The notes under the pieces: model-generated
Seen by the model: the letters and a program-made list of their open reading frames with translations, nothing else
What the model was told of the DNA's origin: nothing
The model's database searches: none
Assembly: GCF_009796785.1 (NCBI RefSeq)
Contig: NZ_CP047026.1
Location: 744,001 to 808,000 of the forward strand
DNA: 64,000 bases
Direction: 5' to 3'
Source: Polaribacter sp. L3A8
GTDB lineage: Bacteria > Bacteroidota > Bacteroidia > Flavobacteriales > Flavobacteriaceae
In this document: in pieces, positions 56,107 through 64,000 of the stretch
Numbering within the stretch: the first letter of the stretch is position 1
Layout: the number at the start of each line of letters is the position of its first letter
Program-made: the position numbers and the translations under genes

Positions 56107-56114
56107 CAAATGTA
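56107..56114 (-). promoter_or_regulatory. -7 promoter element of the speA leader
   Basis: TACATTTG on the minus strand is a perfect TAnnTTTG match, with TTTTG about 22 bp upstream as a possible -33 box. The rest of the gap to 56280 is about 83% A+T and shows no other signal. Confidence 0.55.
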
Positions 56115-56280
56115 TATTATTTTTGAATATAAAAAACAAAAGTCAAAAAAAAATGAAATTATTTTTTTTCCTTATAAACAGTGATTTTATAGAGGTTTAT
56201 ATCTAAAAAATAAAGATAAATTTTAAAATAAACGTTGAAACACAAAATTTTTATTACCAAAAAACACTTTTTCACCCATA

Positions 56281-56309
56281 AAAAAAGTGCTGATTATTCA
56301 GCACTTTTT
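56281..56309 (-). terminator. Terminator of the helicase gene
   Basis: Stem aaaaagtgctga/tcagcacttttt with loop ttat, 12 nt after the helicase stop codon; T-rich on the minus strand side. Confidence 0.88.
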
Positions 56310-56320
56310 ATTTTTATATT

Positions 56321-57895
56321 TTATTCTTCAATTGGTGGATGACCATGAATTTCTTCGTAATCTTCATCAAAATTAGATCTTAAATAAGCATTTAATTTCT
56401 TTCTATAATCGTCTTTTAACCAGGTTACAAAATTGTGTGTACTTTTAGAAATACATTTGGCGTATCTATTAATTCTATCATCAATTTCTTCTCCTAGTAA
56501 TTTAGCTAAAATTAGTGCATCAAAAACGTCTTCACTATTTTCTATACACATTTTTGCATGATGTACAATCGATTTTTCTAGTACCCTTTTAGAAGATTCT
56601 CCTTGCCTAATGGTATCTATATATACTTTTTTCATATCGAAATAAGTATCGGTAGATTTTTCGAACTCTTTTTTAACATCCGCAGTTAACTCATATCTAA
56701 AGGTGCTTTCTATATCTTCATCAGAAAGAATTGCATTTAAATAATAGTCTGGTGCTCTAAACATTTTTTCCCAGTCTAAATCTGCTCCCCAAGGGCCAAA
56801 TCTATGAAAATTGTTTCCTAAGTCAATTACATCAAAAGTGCTTTTATCGCTTAAAACCCTAGAACCACGACCAATCATTTGGTAGTATAAGGTTAACGAT
56901 TTTGTTGCTCTATTTAAAATAATTGCTTCAATAGTTGGCTCATCAAAACCTGTTGTTAAAATACTAACTGAGGTAATAATTGCACCTGGTGTTTTATGAA
57001 ACCATTTTAAAATAAGCTCACGCTCACTTCTTGTATTTGTATTGTCTAAATGCGCAATAGGATATCCTGCTTTTTTAAAGGCATGAAACACTTGTATAGA
57101 GGTGTTAATACCATTATTAAAAATTAAGGTTTTCTTTCCTTTTGCAGTTTCTTCATATGCCGAAACCAATTTAGAAAGCATGTCTGAATTGGTATATAAA
57201 TCTTCTGAAGATTTTACCGTATAATCTCCATTTGCTCCTACTTCTAAAGATGTTAAACCAACGTTATAAGAATATAAGTTTGCGCTTGCTAAATACTCAT
57301 TATCAATTAAATGCTGAATTGTTTCTCCAACAAATAATTCTTGATAATTCTCATACATTGGTAATTTAATGTTAGAACTTAAAGGAGTTGCAGTAACACC
57401 AAGTATAAAAGATTCATCAAAAAATTTAAAGATTTTTGTAAATGAATTATAATGCGCCTCATCCACAATTACCAAACCAATATCAGAAATATCTAGTTTA
57501 TCATCATTCAACCTATTTTTTAAGGTTTCAACCATTGCCACAAAACAATTAAAATCATCTTGATCGTCTAATACTGCTGTAGAATTGATGATCTTATTAG
57601 AAACACCAAACTCTTTTAACATTCTAGAGGTTTGCTTACTCAACTCAATTCTATGCGTTAAAACTAAAACTTTCTTTTTAAAAGTTTCTAAGTAACGTCT
57701 TACAATTTCAGAAAAAATTACTGTTTTCCCACCCCCTGTTGGTAATTGATACAATAGATGATAATCTTTGGGCGCATCCTCAAACCTTCTAAAAATCTCT
57801 TGAAGAGCATCTTTTTGATATCCGTATAATTCCTTACCTACTTTTTTTACTGAAGTGTTTATTTCTGCCAAACGATTAAAAATTTTAAAAGACAA
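56321..57895 (-). CDS. DEAD/DEAH-box helicase (SSL2-like, superfamily 2)
   Basis: 524 residues. Q-like LYGYQKDALQEIFRRF, motif I QLPTGGGKTVIFSEI, motif Ia VLTHRIELSKQ, motif II IVDEAHYNSF (DEAH), motif III GVTATPLSS, motif V TTGFDEP, motif VI YYQMIGRGSRVL. The C-terminal ~150 residues are helical and end in an acidic tail. ATP-dependent DNA or RNA helicase of unknown process, widely conserved in Bacteroidota. Located 36 bp after the ytxJ gene on the same strand. Confidence 0.93.
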   Translation of the reverse strand: MSFKIFNRLAEINTSVKKVGKELYGYQKDALQEIFRRFEDAPKDYHLLYQLPTGGGKTVIFSEIVRRYLETFKKKVLVLTHRIELSKQTSRMLKEFGVSNKIINSTAVLDDQDDFNCFVAMVETLKNRLNDDKLDISDIGLVIVDEAHYNSFTKIFKFFDESFILGVTATPLSSNIKLPMYENYQELFVGETIQHLIDNEYLASANLYSYNVGLTSLEVGANGDYTVKSSEDLYTNSDMLSKLVSAYEETAKGKKTLIFNNGINTSIQVFHAFKKAGYPIAHLDNTNTRSERELILKWFHKTPGAIITSVSILTTGFDEPTIEAIILNRATKSLTLYYQMIGRGSRVLSDKSTFDVIDLGNNFHRFGPWGADLDWEKMFRAPDYYLNAILSDEDIESTFRYELTADVKKEFEKSTDTYFDMKKVYIDTIRQGESSKRVLEKSIVHHAKMCIENSEDVFDALILAKLLGEEIDDRINRYAKCISKSTHNFVTWLKDDYRKKLNAYLRSNFDEDYEEIHGHPPIEE

Positions 57896-57931
57896 AAATA
57901 AGACTTAAATAAGGTTTAATGCAAGTTTAAA

Positions 57932-58333
57932 CTATATAAATCTTGATAAATTTGTATTTGCGATATCATAATGTGACGTATTCTCTACAGAAACCCCATT
58001 TTTTACGATAATTAATTGAGGAGATTGATGCATCACCTGAAACGCATATCCTACTTCATCAGAAATATCTCTATAATTTAATAAATCTAAATAATAAACT
58101 TTTAAATCTTGATGGTCTTCTGTAAAAAGAGCCTCAAAACGCTTAATTACCATACTACTTATTCCACAACGTGTAGAATGTTTAAAAATTAATACGGCTT
58201 CGGTTTTAGAAATTTCTTTTATTTCTTCTAACTGCTCCATAGAAGTTAAAGGAATCCACTTTAAGTATGACACTTTTGCTTCTTTTTCCTTACCTTCATC
58301 ATTACCTCCAAAAATCTTATTAAATATACCCAT
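57932..58333 (-). CDS. ytxJ: YtxJ-family bacillithiol system redox protein
   Basis: 133 residues with a thioredoxin-like fold. The family motif VLIFKHSTRCGISSMVIKRF has the single active cysteine (TRCGIS), and HQSPQLIIVKNG has the cis-proline. It is thought to reduce bacillithiolated proteins in the cytoplasm, which fits the bacillithiol system of Bacteroidota. A near-consensus TATATTTA lies at 58360-58367 upstream. Confidence 0.9.
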   Translation of the reverse strand: MGIFNKIFGGNDEGKEKEAKVSYLKWIPLTSMEQLEEIKEISKTEAVLIFKHSTRCGISSMVIKRFEALFTEDHQDLKVYYLDLLNYRDISDEVGYAFQVMHQSPQLIIVKNGVSVENTSHYDIANTNLSRFI

Positions 58334-58496
58334 TTATTGTTTTTTGTTATTTGTCGGTGTAAATATAGTAAACTTTCAACAGACAAAAAGTCAGTATAAA
58401 CAACACTTTACAGACATTTTGACTTACTTTAAACTTAAAAAATAGATGGTATTAAAATTGCTTTATAGTTATCAAAAAAAAACAAAAACTTAGAAA

Positions 58497-61106
58497 ATGA
58501 ATTTTAACAATTATACAACAAAATCGCAAGAGACCATACAAATGGCGCAACAGATTGCGCAAGGTTTTGGTCATAATCAAATAGAAAACGAGCACATTTT
58601 TAAAGCTTTAACACAAGTAGATGAAAATGTTTTGCCTTTTCTTTTGAAAAAATTGAACATCAATATTACTATTGTAGAACAAATTTTAGACAAACAATTA
58701 GAGAGTTTACCTAAAGTTTCTGGTGCAGAATTAATGCTATCTAGAGAAGCAAGTAAAACATTAACAGAAGCAGCTGTAATTGCTAAAAAAATGAAGGATG
58801 ATTATGTTTCTATAGAACATTTAATTCTAGCTATTTTTAAATCTAAAAGCAATATTGCACAAGTTTTAAAAGACCAAGGAGTTACAGAAAAACACTTACA
58901 AGCTGCTATAGACGAATTAAGAAAAGGAGAAAGAGTAACTTCTCAAAGTCAAGAAGAAACCTATAATTCTTTAAATAAATATGCTAAAAACTTAAACAAA
59001 TTAGCCGAAGATGGTAAGTTAGACCCTGTAATTGGTAGAGATGAAGAAATTAGAAGATTATTACAGATTTTATCTCGTAGAACAAAAAACAATCCAATTT
59101 TAGTTGGAGAACCAGGAACCGGAAAAACTGCTATTGCAGAAGGTTTAGCACACAGAATTGTAGATGGAGATGTACCAGAAAATCTAAAAGGAAAACTTAT
59201 TTTTTCTTTAGATATGGGTGCTTTAATTGCAGGTGCAAAATATAAAGGAGAATTTGAAGAGCGTTTAAAAGCGGTTATTAAAGAGGTAACAAATTCCGAT
59301 GGTGATATTGTACTTTTTATTGATGAAATTCACACGTTAGTTGGTGCTGGTGGCGGACAAGGAGCCATGGATGCCGCAAATATTTTAAAACCAGCTTTAG
59401 CGCGTGGAGAGTTGCGTGCAATTGGTGCAACTACGTTGGATGAATATCAAAAATACTTTGAAAAGGACAAAGCTTTAGAAAGACGTTTTCAGAAAGTAAT
59501 TGTTAATGAACCTGATACAGAAAGTGCTATTTCTATTTTAAGAGGAATTAAAGAAAAGTATGAAACACATCACAAGGTTCGTATTAAAGATGAGGCTATT
59601 ATTGGTGCTGTAGAATTATCTCAGCGTTATATTACCAACCGTTTTTTACCAGATAAAGCCATTGATTTAATGGATGAAGCGATGGCAAAACTGCGTATGG
59701 AAATAAATTCTAAACCAGAAGAGCTTGATGTTTTAGACAGAAAAGTGATGCAGTTAGAAATTGAAATTGAAGCCATTAAACGTGAAAAAGACGAAACTAA
59801 GTTAAAATCTTTACGCTCTGATTTAGCAAATCTAAAAGAAGAACGCAATGAAATGAATGCGAAGTGGAAATCTGAAAAAGAGGTGGTAGATAATATTCAG
59901 AATGCAAAAGCTGCTATAGAAGATTTAAAAGTTGAAGCAGAAAAAGCAGAACGTGATGGAGATTATGGTAAAGTAGCCGAAATTAGATATGGGAAAATGA
60001 AAAAAGCCCAAGAAGATTTAGAAGGTTTTCAAAAAGTATTGGCAGATAATCAATCTGAAAAATCTTTAATAAAGGAAGAAGTAACTTATGATGATATTGC
60101 GGAAGTAGTTGCAAAATGGACTGGAGTTCCGGTTACAAAAATGATTCAGTCTGAGCGTGAAAAACTGTTAAGATTAGAAGCACAATTACACAAAAGAGTA
60201 GTTGGACAAGAAGAAGCTATTGTTGCTGTTTCTGATGCCGTAAGACGCTCTAGAGCTGGTTTGCAAAACCCTAATAAACCTATTGGTAGTTTCTTGTTTT
60301 TAGGAACCACTGGTGTTGGTAAAACAGAGTTGGCTAAAGCCTTGGCAGAATACCTGTTTGATGATGAAAACGCTATGACTCGTATAGATATGAGTGAATA
60401 TCAAGAAAGTCATTCTGTAAGTAGATTGGTTGGTGCGCCTCCGGGATACGTTGGTTATGATGAAGGTGGTCAATTAACAGAAGCTGTTAGAAGAAGACCT
60501 TATTCTGTGGTACTTTTAGATGAAATAGAAAAAGCGCATCCAGATACTTTTAACGTGTTATTGCAAGTGTTAGATGAAGGAAGGTTAACTGATAATAAAG
60601 GACGTGTTGCCGATTTTAAAAATGCCATCATTATTATGACTTCTAATATTGGTAGTCATATAATTCAGGATAAATTTAGCGATCCAAAAGCAGATTTAGA
60701 TGCTGTAACCGAATTGGCTAAAATAGAAGTTTTAGCCTTATTAAAACAATCTGTAAGACCAGAGTTTTTAAACAGAATTGATGATGTAATTATGTTTACG
60801 CCATTAACCAAGGGTAATATATTTGAAATTGTAAAATTACAAATAGAACACTTAAAGAAAATGATTGGTAAGCAAGAAATTACTTTAGATGCAACGGACG
60901 AAGCTATTAAATATTTAGCTGAAAAAGGGTATCAGCCAGAATTTGGAGCAAGACCTGTAAAAAGAGTTATTCAGAAAGAAGTTTTAAACCAGCTTTCTAA
61001 AGAAATATTGTCTGGTAAAATTACCACAGATAGTATTATTTTAATTGATGCTTTTGATGATCAGTTGGTGTTTAGAAATCAGTCTGATTTAATTGAGAGT
61101 ACTTAA
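58497..61106 (+). CDS. clpB: ATP-dependent disaggregase ClpB
   Basis: 869 residues. Clp N domain (~1-145), first AAA+ module (Walker A GEPGTGKTAIAEGLA, Walker B ILVFIDEIHTLVG-like VLFIDEIHTLVGAGGGQG), the long middle coiled coil that marks ClpB (~400-530, QLEIEIEAIKREKDETKLKS), and the second AAA+ module (GTTGVGKTELAKALAEYLF, DEIEKAHPDTFNVLLQVLD). C-terminal D2 small domain GYQPEFGARPVKRVIQKEV. It unfolds and rescues aggregated proteins with DnaK. No CIRCE-like operator is seen upstream. Confidence 0.98.
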   Translation: MNFNNYTTKSQETIQMAQQIAQGFGHNQIENEHIFKALTQVDENVLPFLLKKLNINITIVEQILDKQLESLPKVSGAELMLSREASKTLTEAAVIAKKMKDDYVSIEHLILAIFKSKSNIAQVLKDQGVTEKHLQAAIDELRKGERVTSQSQEETYNSLNKYAKNLNKLAEDGKLDPVIGRDEEIRRLLQILSRRTKNNPILVGEPGTGKTAIAEGLAHRIVDGDVPENLKGKLIFSLDMGALIAGAKYKGEFEERLKAVIKEVTNSDGDIVLFIDEIHTLVGAGGGQGAMDAANILKPALARGELRAIGATTLDEYQKYFEKDKALERRFQKVIVNEPDTESAISILRGIKEKYETHHKVRIKDEAIIGAVELSQRYITNRFLPDKAIDLMDEAMAKLRMEINSKPEELDVLDRKVMQLEIEIEAIKREKDETKLKSLRSDLANLKEERNEMNAKWKSEKEVVDNIQNAKAAIEDLKVEAEKAERDGDYGKVAEIRYGKMKKAQEDLEGFQKVLADNQSEKSLIKEEVTYDDIAEVVAKWTGVPVTKMIQSEREKLLRLEAQLHKRVVGQEEAIVAVSDAVRRSRAGLQNPNKPIGSFLFLGTTGVGKTELAKALAEYLFDDENAMTRIDMSEYQESHSVSRLVGAPPGYVGYDEGGQLTEAVRRRPYSVVLLDEIEKAHPDTFNVLLQVLDEGRLTDNKGRVADFKNAIIIMTSNIGSHIIQDKFSDPKADLDAVTELAKIEVLALLKQSVRPEFLNRIDDVIMFTPLTKGNIFEIVKLQIEHLKKMIGKQEITLDATDEAIKYLAEKGYQPEFGARPVKRVIQKEVLNQLSKEILSGKITTDSIILIDAFDDQLVFRNQSDLIEST

Positions 61107-61111
61107 AATTA

Positions 61112-61195
61112 ATGTCATTTCGAGAAACAAAGCAATCTTTTATTTGTTACTAAAGCCTCTAACACAGACATTATTAATAGTGAAGTTCGCAAGGA
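61112..61195. repeat. Dispersed palindromic repeat, decayed copy
   Basis: aatgtcatttcgagaaacaa, gcaatctttt, then gaagttcgcaagg: the left half of the flavobacterial palindrome (gtcattxcgag..gaagcaatct) with a degenerate right half, right after clpB. Confidence 0.5.
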
Positions 61196-61224
61196 AAAAG
61201 TGATGTTTTTAAACATCACTTTTT
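61196..61224 (+). terminator. Terminator of clpB
   Basis: Stem aaaaagtgatgttt/aaacatcacttttt, followed by cttttt; about 90 nt after the clpB stop codon with a repeat remnant in between. Confidence 0.85.
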
Positions 61225-61260
61225 CTTTTTTAAGTATATTCGTTCTTTAAATTAACTTTT

Positions 61261-61758
61261 ATGAAGAATTTTTTACTCCTTTTTATTTTTGCTTTTACTG
61301 TTCTAACTTCTTGTACTTCTAATGAAACTACAACGTATTATTTAATTCGCCATGCAGAAAAAGACAGAACAGACAAAACAAATAGAAATCCTGATTTAAA
61401 TAAAAACGGGCAAGAAAGAGCTAAAAAATGGGCAAATCATTTTAAAAATGTACAATTTGATGCTATTTATTCTACAAATTACAACAGAACCCTACAAACT
61501 GCAACTCCAACTGCAGAAAGTAAAAATTTAGAAATCATAAAGTACAACCCTAGTAAAATGTACGATTCTATTTTTCAGCAAGAAACAAAAGGAAAAACAG
61601 TTTTAGTGGTTGGGCATAGCAACACGACTCCTGCTTTTGTCAATAAAATTTTGGGAGAAAAAAAGTACAAAGACATGGACGATGACAACAATGCTAGTTT
61701 ATACATTGTAACAATTACTGGTGATAAAAAAACGAGTAAAATTATAAAAGTAGATTAG
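61261..61758 (+). CDS. Histidine phosphatase family lipoprotein
   Basis: 165 residues. Lipoprotein signal FIFAFTVLTSCTSNE (Cys18). The phosphohistidine motif is YYLIRHAEKDRTD, with the second-half LVVGHSNTTPAFVNKI containing the other catalytic His, and YSTNYNRTLQTATPTAES the conserved arginine. Phosphoglycerate mutase fold; a periplasmic phosphatase of unknown substrate. Stands alone. Confidence 0.88.
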   Translation: MKNFLLLFIFAFTVLTSCTSNETTTYYLIRHAEKDRTDKTNRNPDLNKNGQERAKKWANHFKNVQFDAIYSTNYNRTLQTATPTAESKNLEIIKYNPSKMYDSIFQQETKGKTVLVVGHSNTTPAFVNKILGEKKYKDMDDDNNASLYIVTITGDKKTSKIIKVD

Positions 61759-61782
61759 TTGTTTTATTTCTTAAATTAATTA

Positions 61783-61868
61783 GCATCATTGCTAGCAACA
61801 AAGAAATCTGTTGATTATATAGAGGTTGCCACAGTTTACAAAAAAGTAAACTTCGCAATGACAAAATA
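61783..61868. repeat. Dispersed palindromic repeat, fuller copy
   Basis: catcattgctagcaacaaag, aaatctgttgattatataga, gaggttgccacagtttac, then aaagtaaacttcgcaatgac: both ends of the palindrome are recognisable (tcattgc.. and ..gcaatgac). It sits in the gap between convergent genes. Confidence 0.6.
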
Positions 61869-61999
61869 AAAAATGAGTGTTATAGAGAACGTTGAGTAAT
61901 ATTTATGTTTAAATGCTTTCTAAAAAAATAGATTACTTAAGGTTTAGGTTGATAAAAAATTAAATTATTTTCTAGTTCTAAAACAAATTAGCAAATTTC

Positions 62000-62108
62000 T
62001 AGCCCTGATTGCAGCAATTGTTTGAGCTCTTTTTTATGCTTTTTCAGAATAAAAAAAGCGAGTGTCTTTCGACTTCGCTCAAGATAAACTCCAAGCAGAA
62101 AATAGCTT
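62000..62108. repeat. Structured intergenic repeat, copy B, with nested fragment
   Basis: Same blocks as copy A at 9857-9940: tagccctgattg, tttgagctctttt, a short hairpin, aaaaaaagcgagtg, and gcagaaaatagctt at the end. Between gcgagtg and the closing block lies tctttcgacttcgctcaaga, which belongs to a different repeat type (ctcgacttcgctcgag). Copy B is therefore about 25 bp longer. It also lies between convergent genes. Confidence 0.75.
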
Positions 62109-62128
62109 CAAAAAAATAACTTTTAATT

Positions 62129-62857
62129 TTACTCTAAAACTTTTACCTCAATATCTTTTAAAACAATTTCAGAAACTTTTTTAAGGGTATTATTTTCATA
62201 AGCTTTGTCAATATCAACTAGAGAAACTTCTTTATTTAAAGGCTTGTAATTATGAAAATCTACAAAACGAATTCCGTTTTTTACACATTGTTCCTTTAGA
62301 ACTCTAAACCTTTTTCCGCCTTCGTTTGTATGGTAGGAATACCCTAAATAATCAACTAAAAAATCTTCTTTACCAATCCAATAAATAAAAACATCTTCAA
62401 AATCTTCTCCTCCTCCATTTTCAGAAAATGTAACTTCTATTTTGTAATATTCTTTTCCTTTTATAGTGACTGATGGCAATAATTTTTTATTTACAGCTTT
62501 GTCATTTAACCCAAAAGGCAACACAGAAAAATAATGTACAGAATTTACGGCATTAGCATATTTAGAAGAATCTACTTTAGACAGTTTTTGCTCTTCTAGA
62601 TTGATAAACCTTTTAAAACCGTCATTTGTTAGACCATCTATAACAGAATCGAACTCTCTAATTAATTTATAATTACCGTTTTCTCGATAAGCAACATACT
62701 CTTTGTCTCTAAATTTGAATTTAATTTCTGAATTAGCCACTTTATCAGCACCAGCATACAAAATAGTTTTATCTATGATTTGCTGTGCAGTTAACTTGTT
62801 TTCAGACGGTTTACAAGAAATTAAAAAAGCTAAAAAAAGAATTGGTAAATACTTCAT
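62129..62857 (-). CDS. DUF6503-like lipoprotein
   Basis: 242 residues from the ATG at 62857, where a lipoprotein signal starts (MKYLPILFLAFLISCKPSEN, Cys15). The open frame continues to 63001, overlapping smpB, but those 48 residues are not a plausible protein start. The mature part has QQIIDKTILYAGADKVANSE and KYANAVNSVHYFSVLPFGLN, which resemble the DUF6503 family, beta-rich envelope proteins of unknown role. Single gene. Confidence 0.78.
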   Translation of the reverse strand: MKYLPILFLAFLISCKPSENKLTAQQIIDKTILYAGADKVANSEIKFKFRDKEYVAYRENGNYKLIREFDSVIDGLTNDGFKRFINLEEQKLSKVDSSKYANAVNSVHYFSVLPFGLNDKAVNKKLLPSVTIKGKEYYKIEVTFSENGGGEDFEDVFIYWIGKEDFLVDYLGYSYHTNEGGKRFRVLKEQCVKNGIRFVDFHNYKPLNKEVSLVDIDKAYENNTLKKVSEIVLKDIEVKVLE

Positions 62858-62922
62858 TGGTTTTGTTTTATTGAGTGGGTAATAGATTTCAAAATTACAT
62901 TTCTTTGACCAAAGTAAAAATG

Positions 62923-62930
62923 TATCTTTG
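62923..62930 (+). promoter_or_regulatory. -7 promoter element of smpB
   Basis: TATCTTTG, a perfect TAnnTTTG match, with TTTC about 19 bp upstream; 29 bp before the smpB start. Confidence 0.6.
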
Positions 62931-62958
62931 TTAAAATTATTTAAATAAAAATCAGTCA

Positions 62959-63426
62959 ATGGCTGTTCAGAAAAATATAAACATAAAGAACAAAAAAGCA
63001 CGTTTCGAATTTGAAATTCTAGACAAATACGTGGCTGGAATTCAGTTAACAGGAACGGAAATTAAATCGATTCGTTTAAGTCAGGCTAGAATTACAGAGA
63101 GTTTTTGTGAATTTAATGAAGGCGGAGAATTGTTTATTGTTAATATGTACATTCAAGAATACATGTTTGGGCATCACTTTAACCACAAACCTAAAAGTGA
63201 GCGTAGATTGTTAATGAATAAACGCGAATTACGTTCTTTAAGAAAAGATGTTGAAGCAAAAGGAAATACCATTGTTCCTTTACGCTTGTTTATTAATGAT
63301 AGAGGTTTTGCCAAGTTAGAAATTGCCTTAGCAAAAGGTAAACAAACACATGACAAACGTGAAGTATTAAAAGACAGAGACAACAAACGAGATTTAGCAC
63401 GAATTAAAAAGAGCTTTAACGGATAA
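62959..63426 (+). CDS. smpB: SsrA-binding protein SmpB
   Basis: 155 residues. KKARFEFEILDKYVAGIQLT, GTEIKSIRLSQARITESFC, and the C-terminal basic tail KRDLARIKKS identify SmpB, which carries tmRNA to stalled ribosomes in trans-translation. tmRNA itself is not in the window. The stop TAA overlaps the next start (TAATG). Confidence 0.98.
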   Translation: MAVQKNINIKNKKARFEFEILDKYVAGIQLTGTEIKSIRLSQARITESFCEFNEGGELFIVNMYIQEYMFGHHFNHKPKSERRLLMNKRELRSLRKDVEAKGNTIVPLRLFINDRGFAKLEIALAKGKQTHDKREVLKDRDNKRDLARIKKSFNG

Positions 63427-64000
63427 TGGATTTTTTAAGACTTATTCGTTATAAAAACCTCTTTATGGTTTTATTAACAATGGTTTTAACCAAGTACGCT
63501 TTAATAGATTCTATTTTTTTTAGTAATATTAGTTTTAAAAACTACACGTTAATTCACACTACATATACAGGTATTACTTTAACCCATTATCAGTTTACAC
63601 TACTTACTTTTAGCGTTCTATTAATTACGGCTGGTGGTTATATTATTAATGATATTTTTGATATTGATACCGATAAAATAAACAAACCAGCAAAACTTAT
63701 TATAGGAAATTCTATTACTATAAAAAAGGCATGGTTTCTGTATTCTTTTACGAGTCTTTTAGGATTATTTATAGGAAGTTATGTATCTATAACGACAGAA
63801 AACACAGAATACATTTTTATCTTTTTAGGAACCATTTTAGCATTGTTTTTATACTCTAAATACCTAAAAAAAACATTTTTAATTGGTAATTTAGTAGTTT
63901 CTATTCTTTTAGGTTTGGTTATTTTTATCACTGTATTATTTAATGAGCCCAAACCTCATAGTAGTAATCTATTAGAAGTAATGAGTAATATTGGCACCGG
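63426..64000 (+). CDS. UbiA-family prenyltransferase (3' end outside window)
   Basis: At least 191 residues; the frame runs off the window. It starts MDFLRLIRYKNLFMVLLTMV. The prenyl-diphosphate site NDIFDIDTDKINKP (NDxxDxxxD) is clear, with hydrophobic helices before and after it. Flavobacterial members are annotated as geranylgeranylglycerol-phosphate geranylgeranyltransferase-like; others make menaquinone or carotenoid precursors. The product is unresolved from this fragment. Start overlaps the smpB stop by one base (TAATG), implying coupling. Confidence 0.88.
   Translation, partial: MDFLRLIRYKNLFMVLLTMVLTKYALIDSIFFSNISFKNYTLIHTTYTGITLTHYQFTLLTFSVLLITAGGYIINDIFDIDTDKINKPAKLIIGNSITIKKAWFLYSFTSLLGLFIGSYVSITTENTEYIFIFLGTILALFLYSKYLKKTFLIGNLVVSILLGLVIFITVLFNEPKPHSSNLLEVMSNIGT

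Noticed and set aside
62858..63001. 48-residue N-terminal extension of the DUF6503-like gene
   Set aside because: It overlaps smpB and its promoter, and the internal ATG at 62857 begins a clear lipoprotein signal.
1..64000. CRISPR array, rRNA, tRNA or tmRNA genes
   Set aside because: No regularly spaced repeats, no cloverleaf-like sequence with conserved TTCGA loop and no rRNA core sequence were seen on reading.

Overview
The window is about 30% GC and comes from a member of the Bacteroidota, almost certainly a marine-type Flavobacteriaceae. The evidence is a secreted protein with a type IX secretion sorting domain, an Oar-like TonB receptor, an UpxY antiterminator, YtxJ of the bacillithiol system, promoters of the TAnnTTTG type, and dispersed palindromic repeats like those familiar from Polaribacter and Tenacibaculum relatives. 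The genus is an inference. No rRNA, tRNA or CRISPR array was seen.

Layout. 1-9.8 kb: the 3' end of a T9SS-secreted protein, a small membrane protein, topoisomerase III (topB), a frameshifted IS256-family element, a frameshifted acyl-CoA synthetase and a fatty acid hydroxylase-type membrane enzyme. 9.9-16.3 kb: a DUF6495-like protein, a large TonB receptor, the rpsF-rpsR-rplI operon and alanine dehydrogenase. 16.4-19.1 kb: an ECF sigma factor, a probable anti-sigma factor and an envelope beta-barrel protein in one operon. 19.1-21.6 kb: a small accessory patch (DUF6508-like gene, ParE/antitoxin module) at the 3' end of mqo, with a diverged second copy of the mqo 3' end on its far side. 21.7-26 kb: a MacAB-like export operon. 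26.3-27.4 kb: a DCC-family protein and a HAD phosphatase.

27.5-47.4 kb is one long minus-strand capsule/exopolysaccharide operon. It opens with an UpxY/NusG-like antiterminator and encodes a Wzx flippase, a hexapeptide acetyltransferase, GT4 and GT2 glycosyltransferases, an acyltransferase-3 protein, a Wzy-like polymerase, an MBOAT/SGNH acylation pair, WecG/TagA- and WecA/TagO-like enzymes, and the Wza/Wzc export pair. The gene set describes a Wzx/Wzy-dependent, O-acylated polymer started on undecaprenyl phosphate.

47.9-50.5 kb: a LysE exporter divergent from a LysR regulator, then a class D beta-lactamase lipoprotein. 50.6-55.8 kb: a polyamine operon (arginine decarboxylase, agmatinase, GNAT-nitrilase fusion, deoxyhypusine synthase-like enzyme, small acidic protein). 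It is preceded by a long leader with a terminator-like hairpin, a less AT-rich core and a 54-codon ORF. 56.3-64 kb: a helicase, YtxJ, ClpB, a histidine phosphatase, a DUF6503-like lipoprotein, SmpB and the start of a UbiA prenyltransferase.

The strongest leads are the speA leader (possible undescribed attenuator), a dispersed palindromic repeat carried in frame inside topB, a toxin-antitoxin cassette bounded by two copies of the mqo 3' end, and a two-copy structured intergenic element, one copy carrying a nested repeat.
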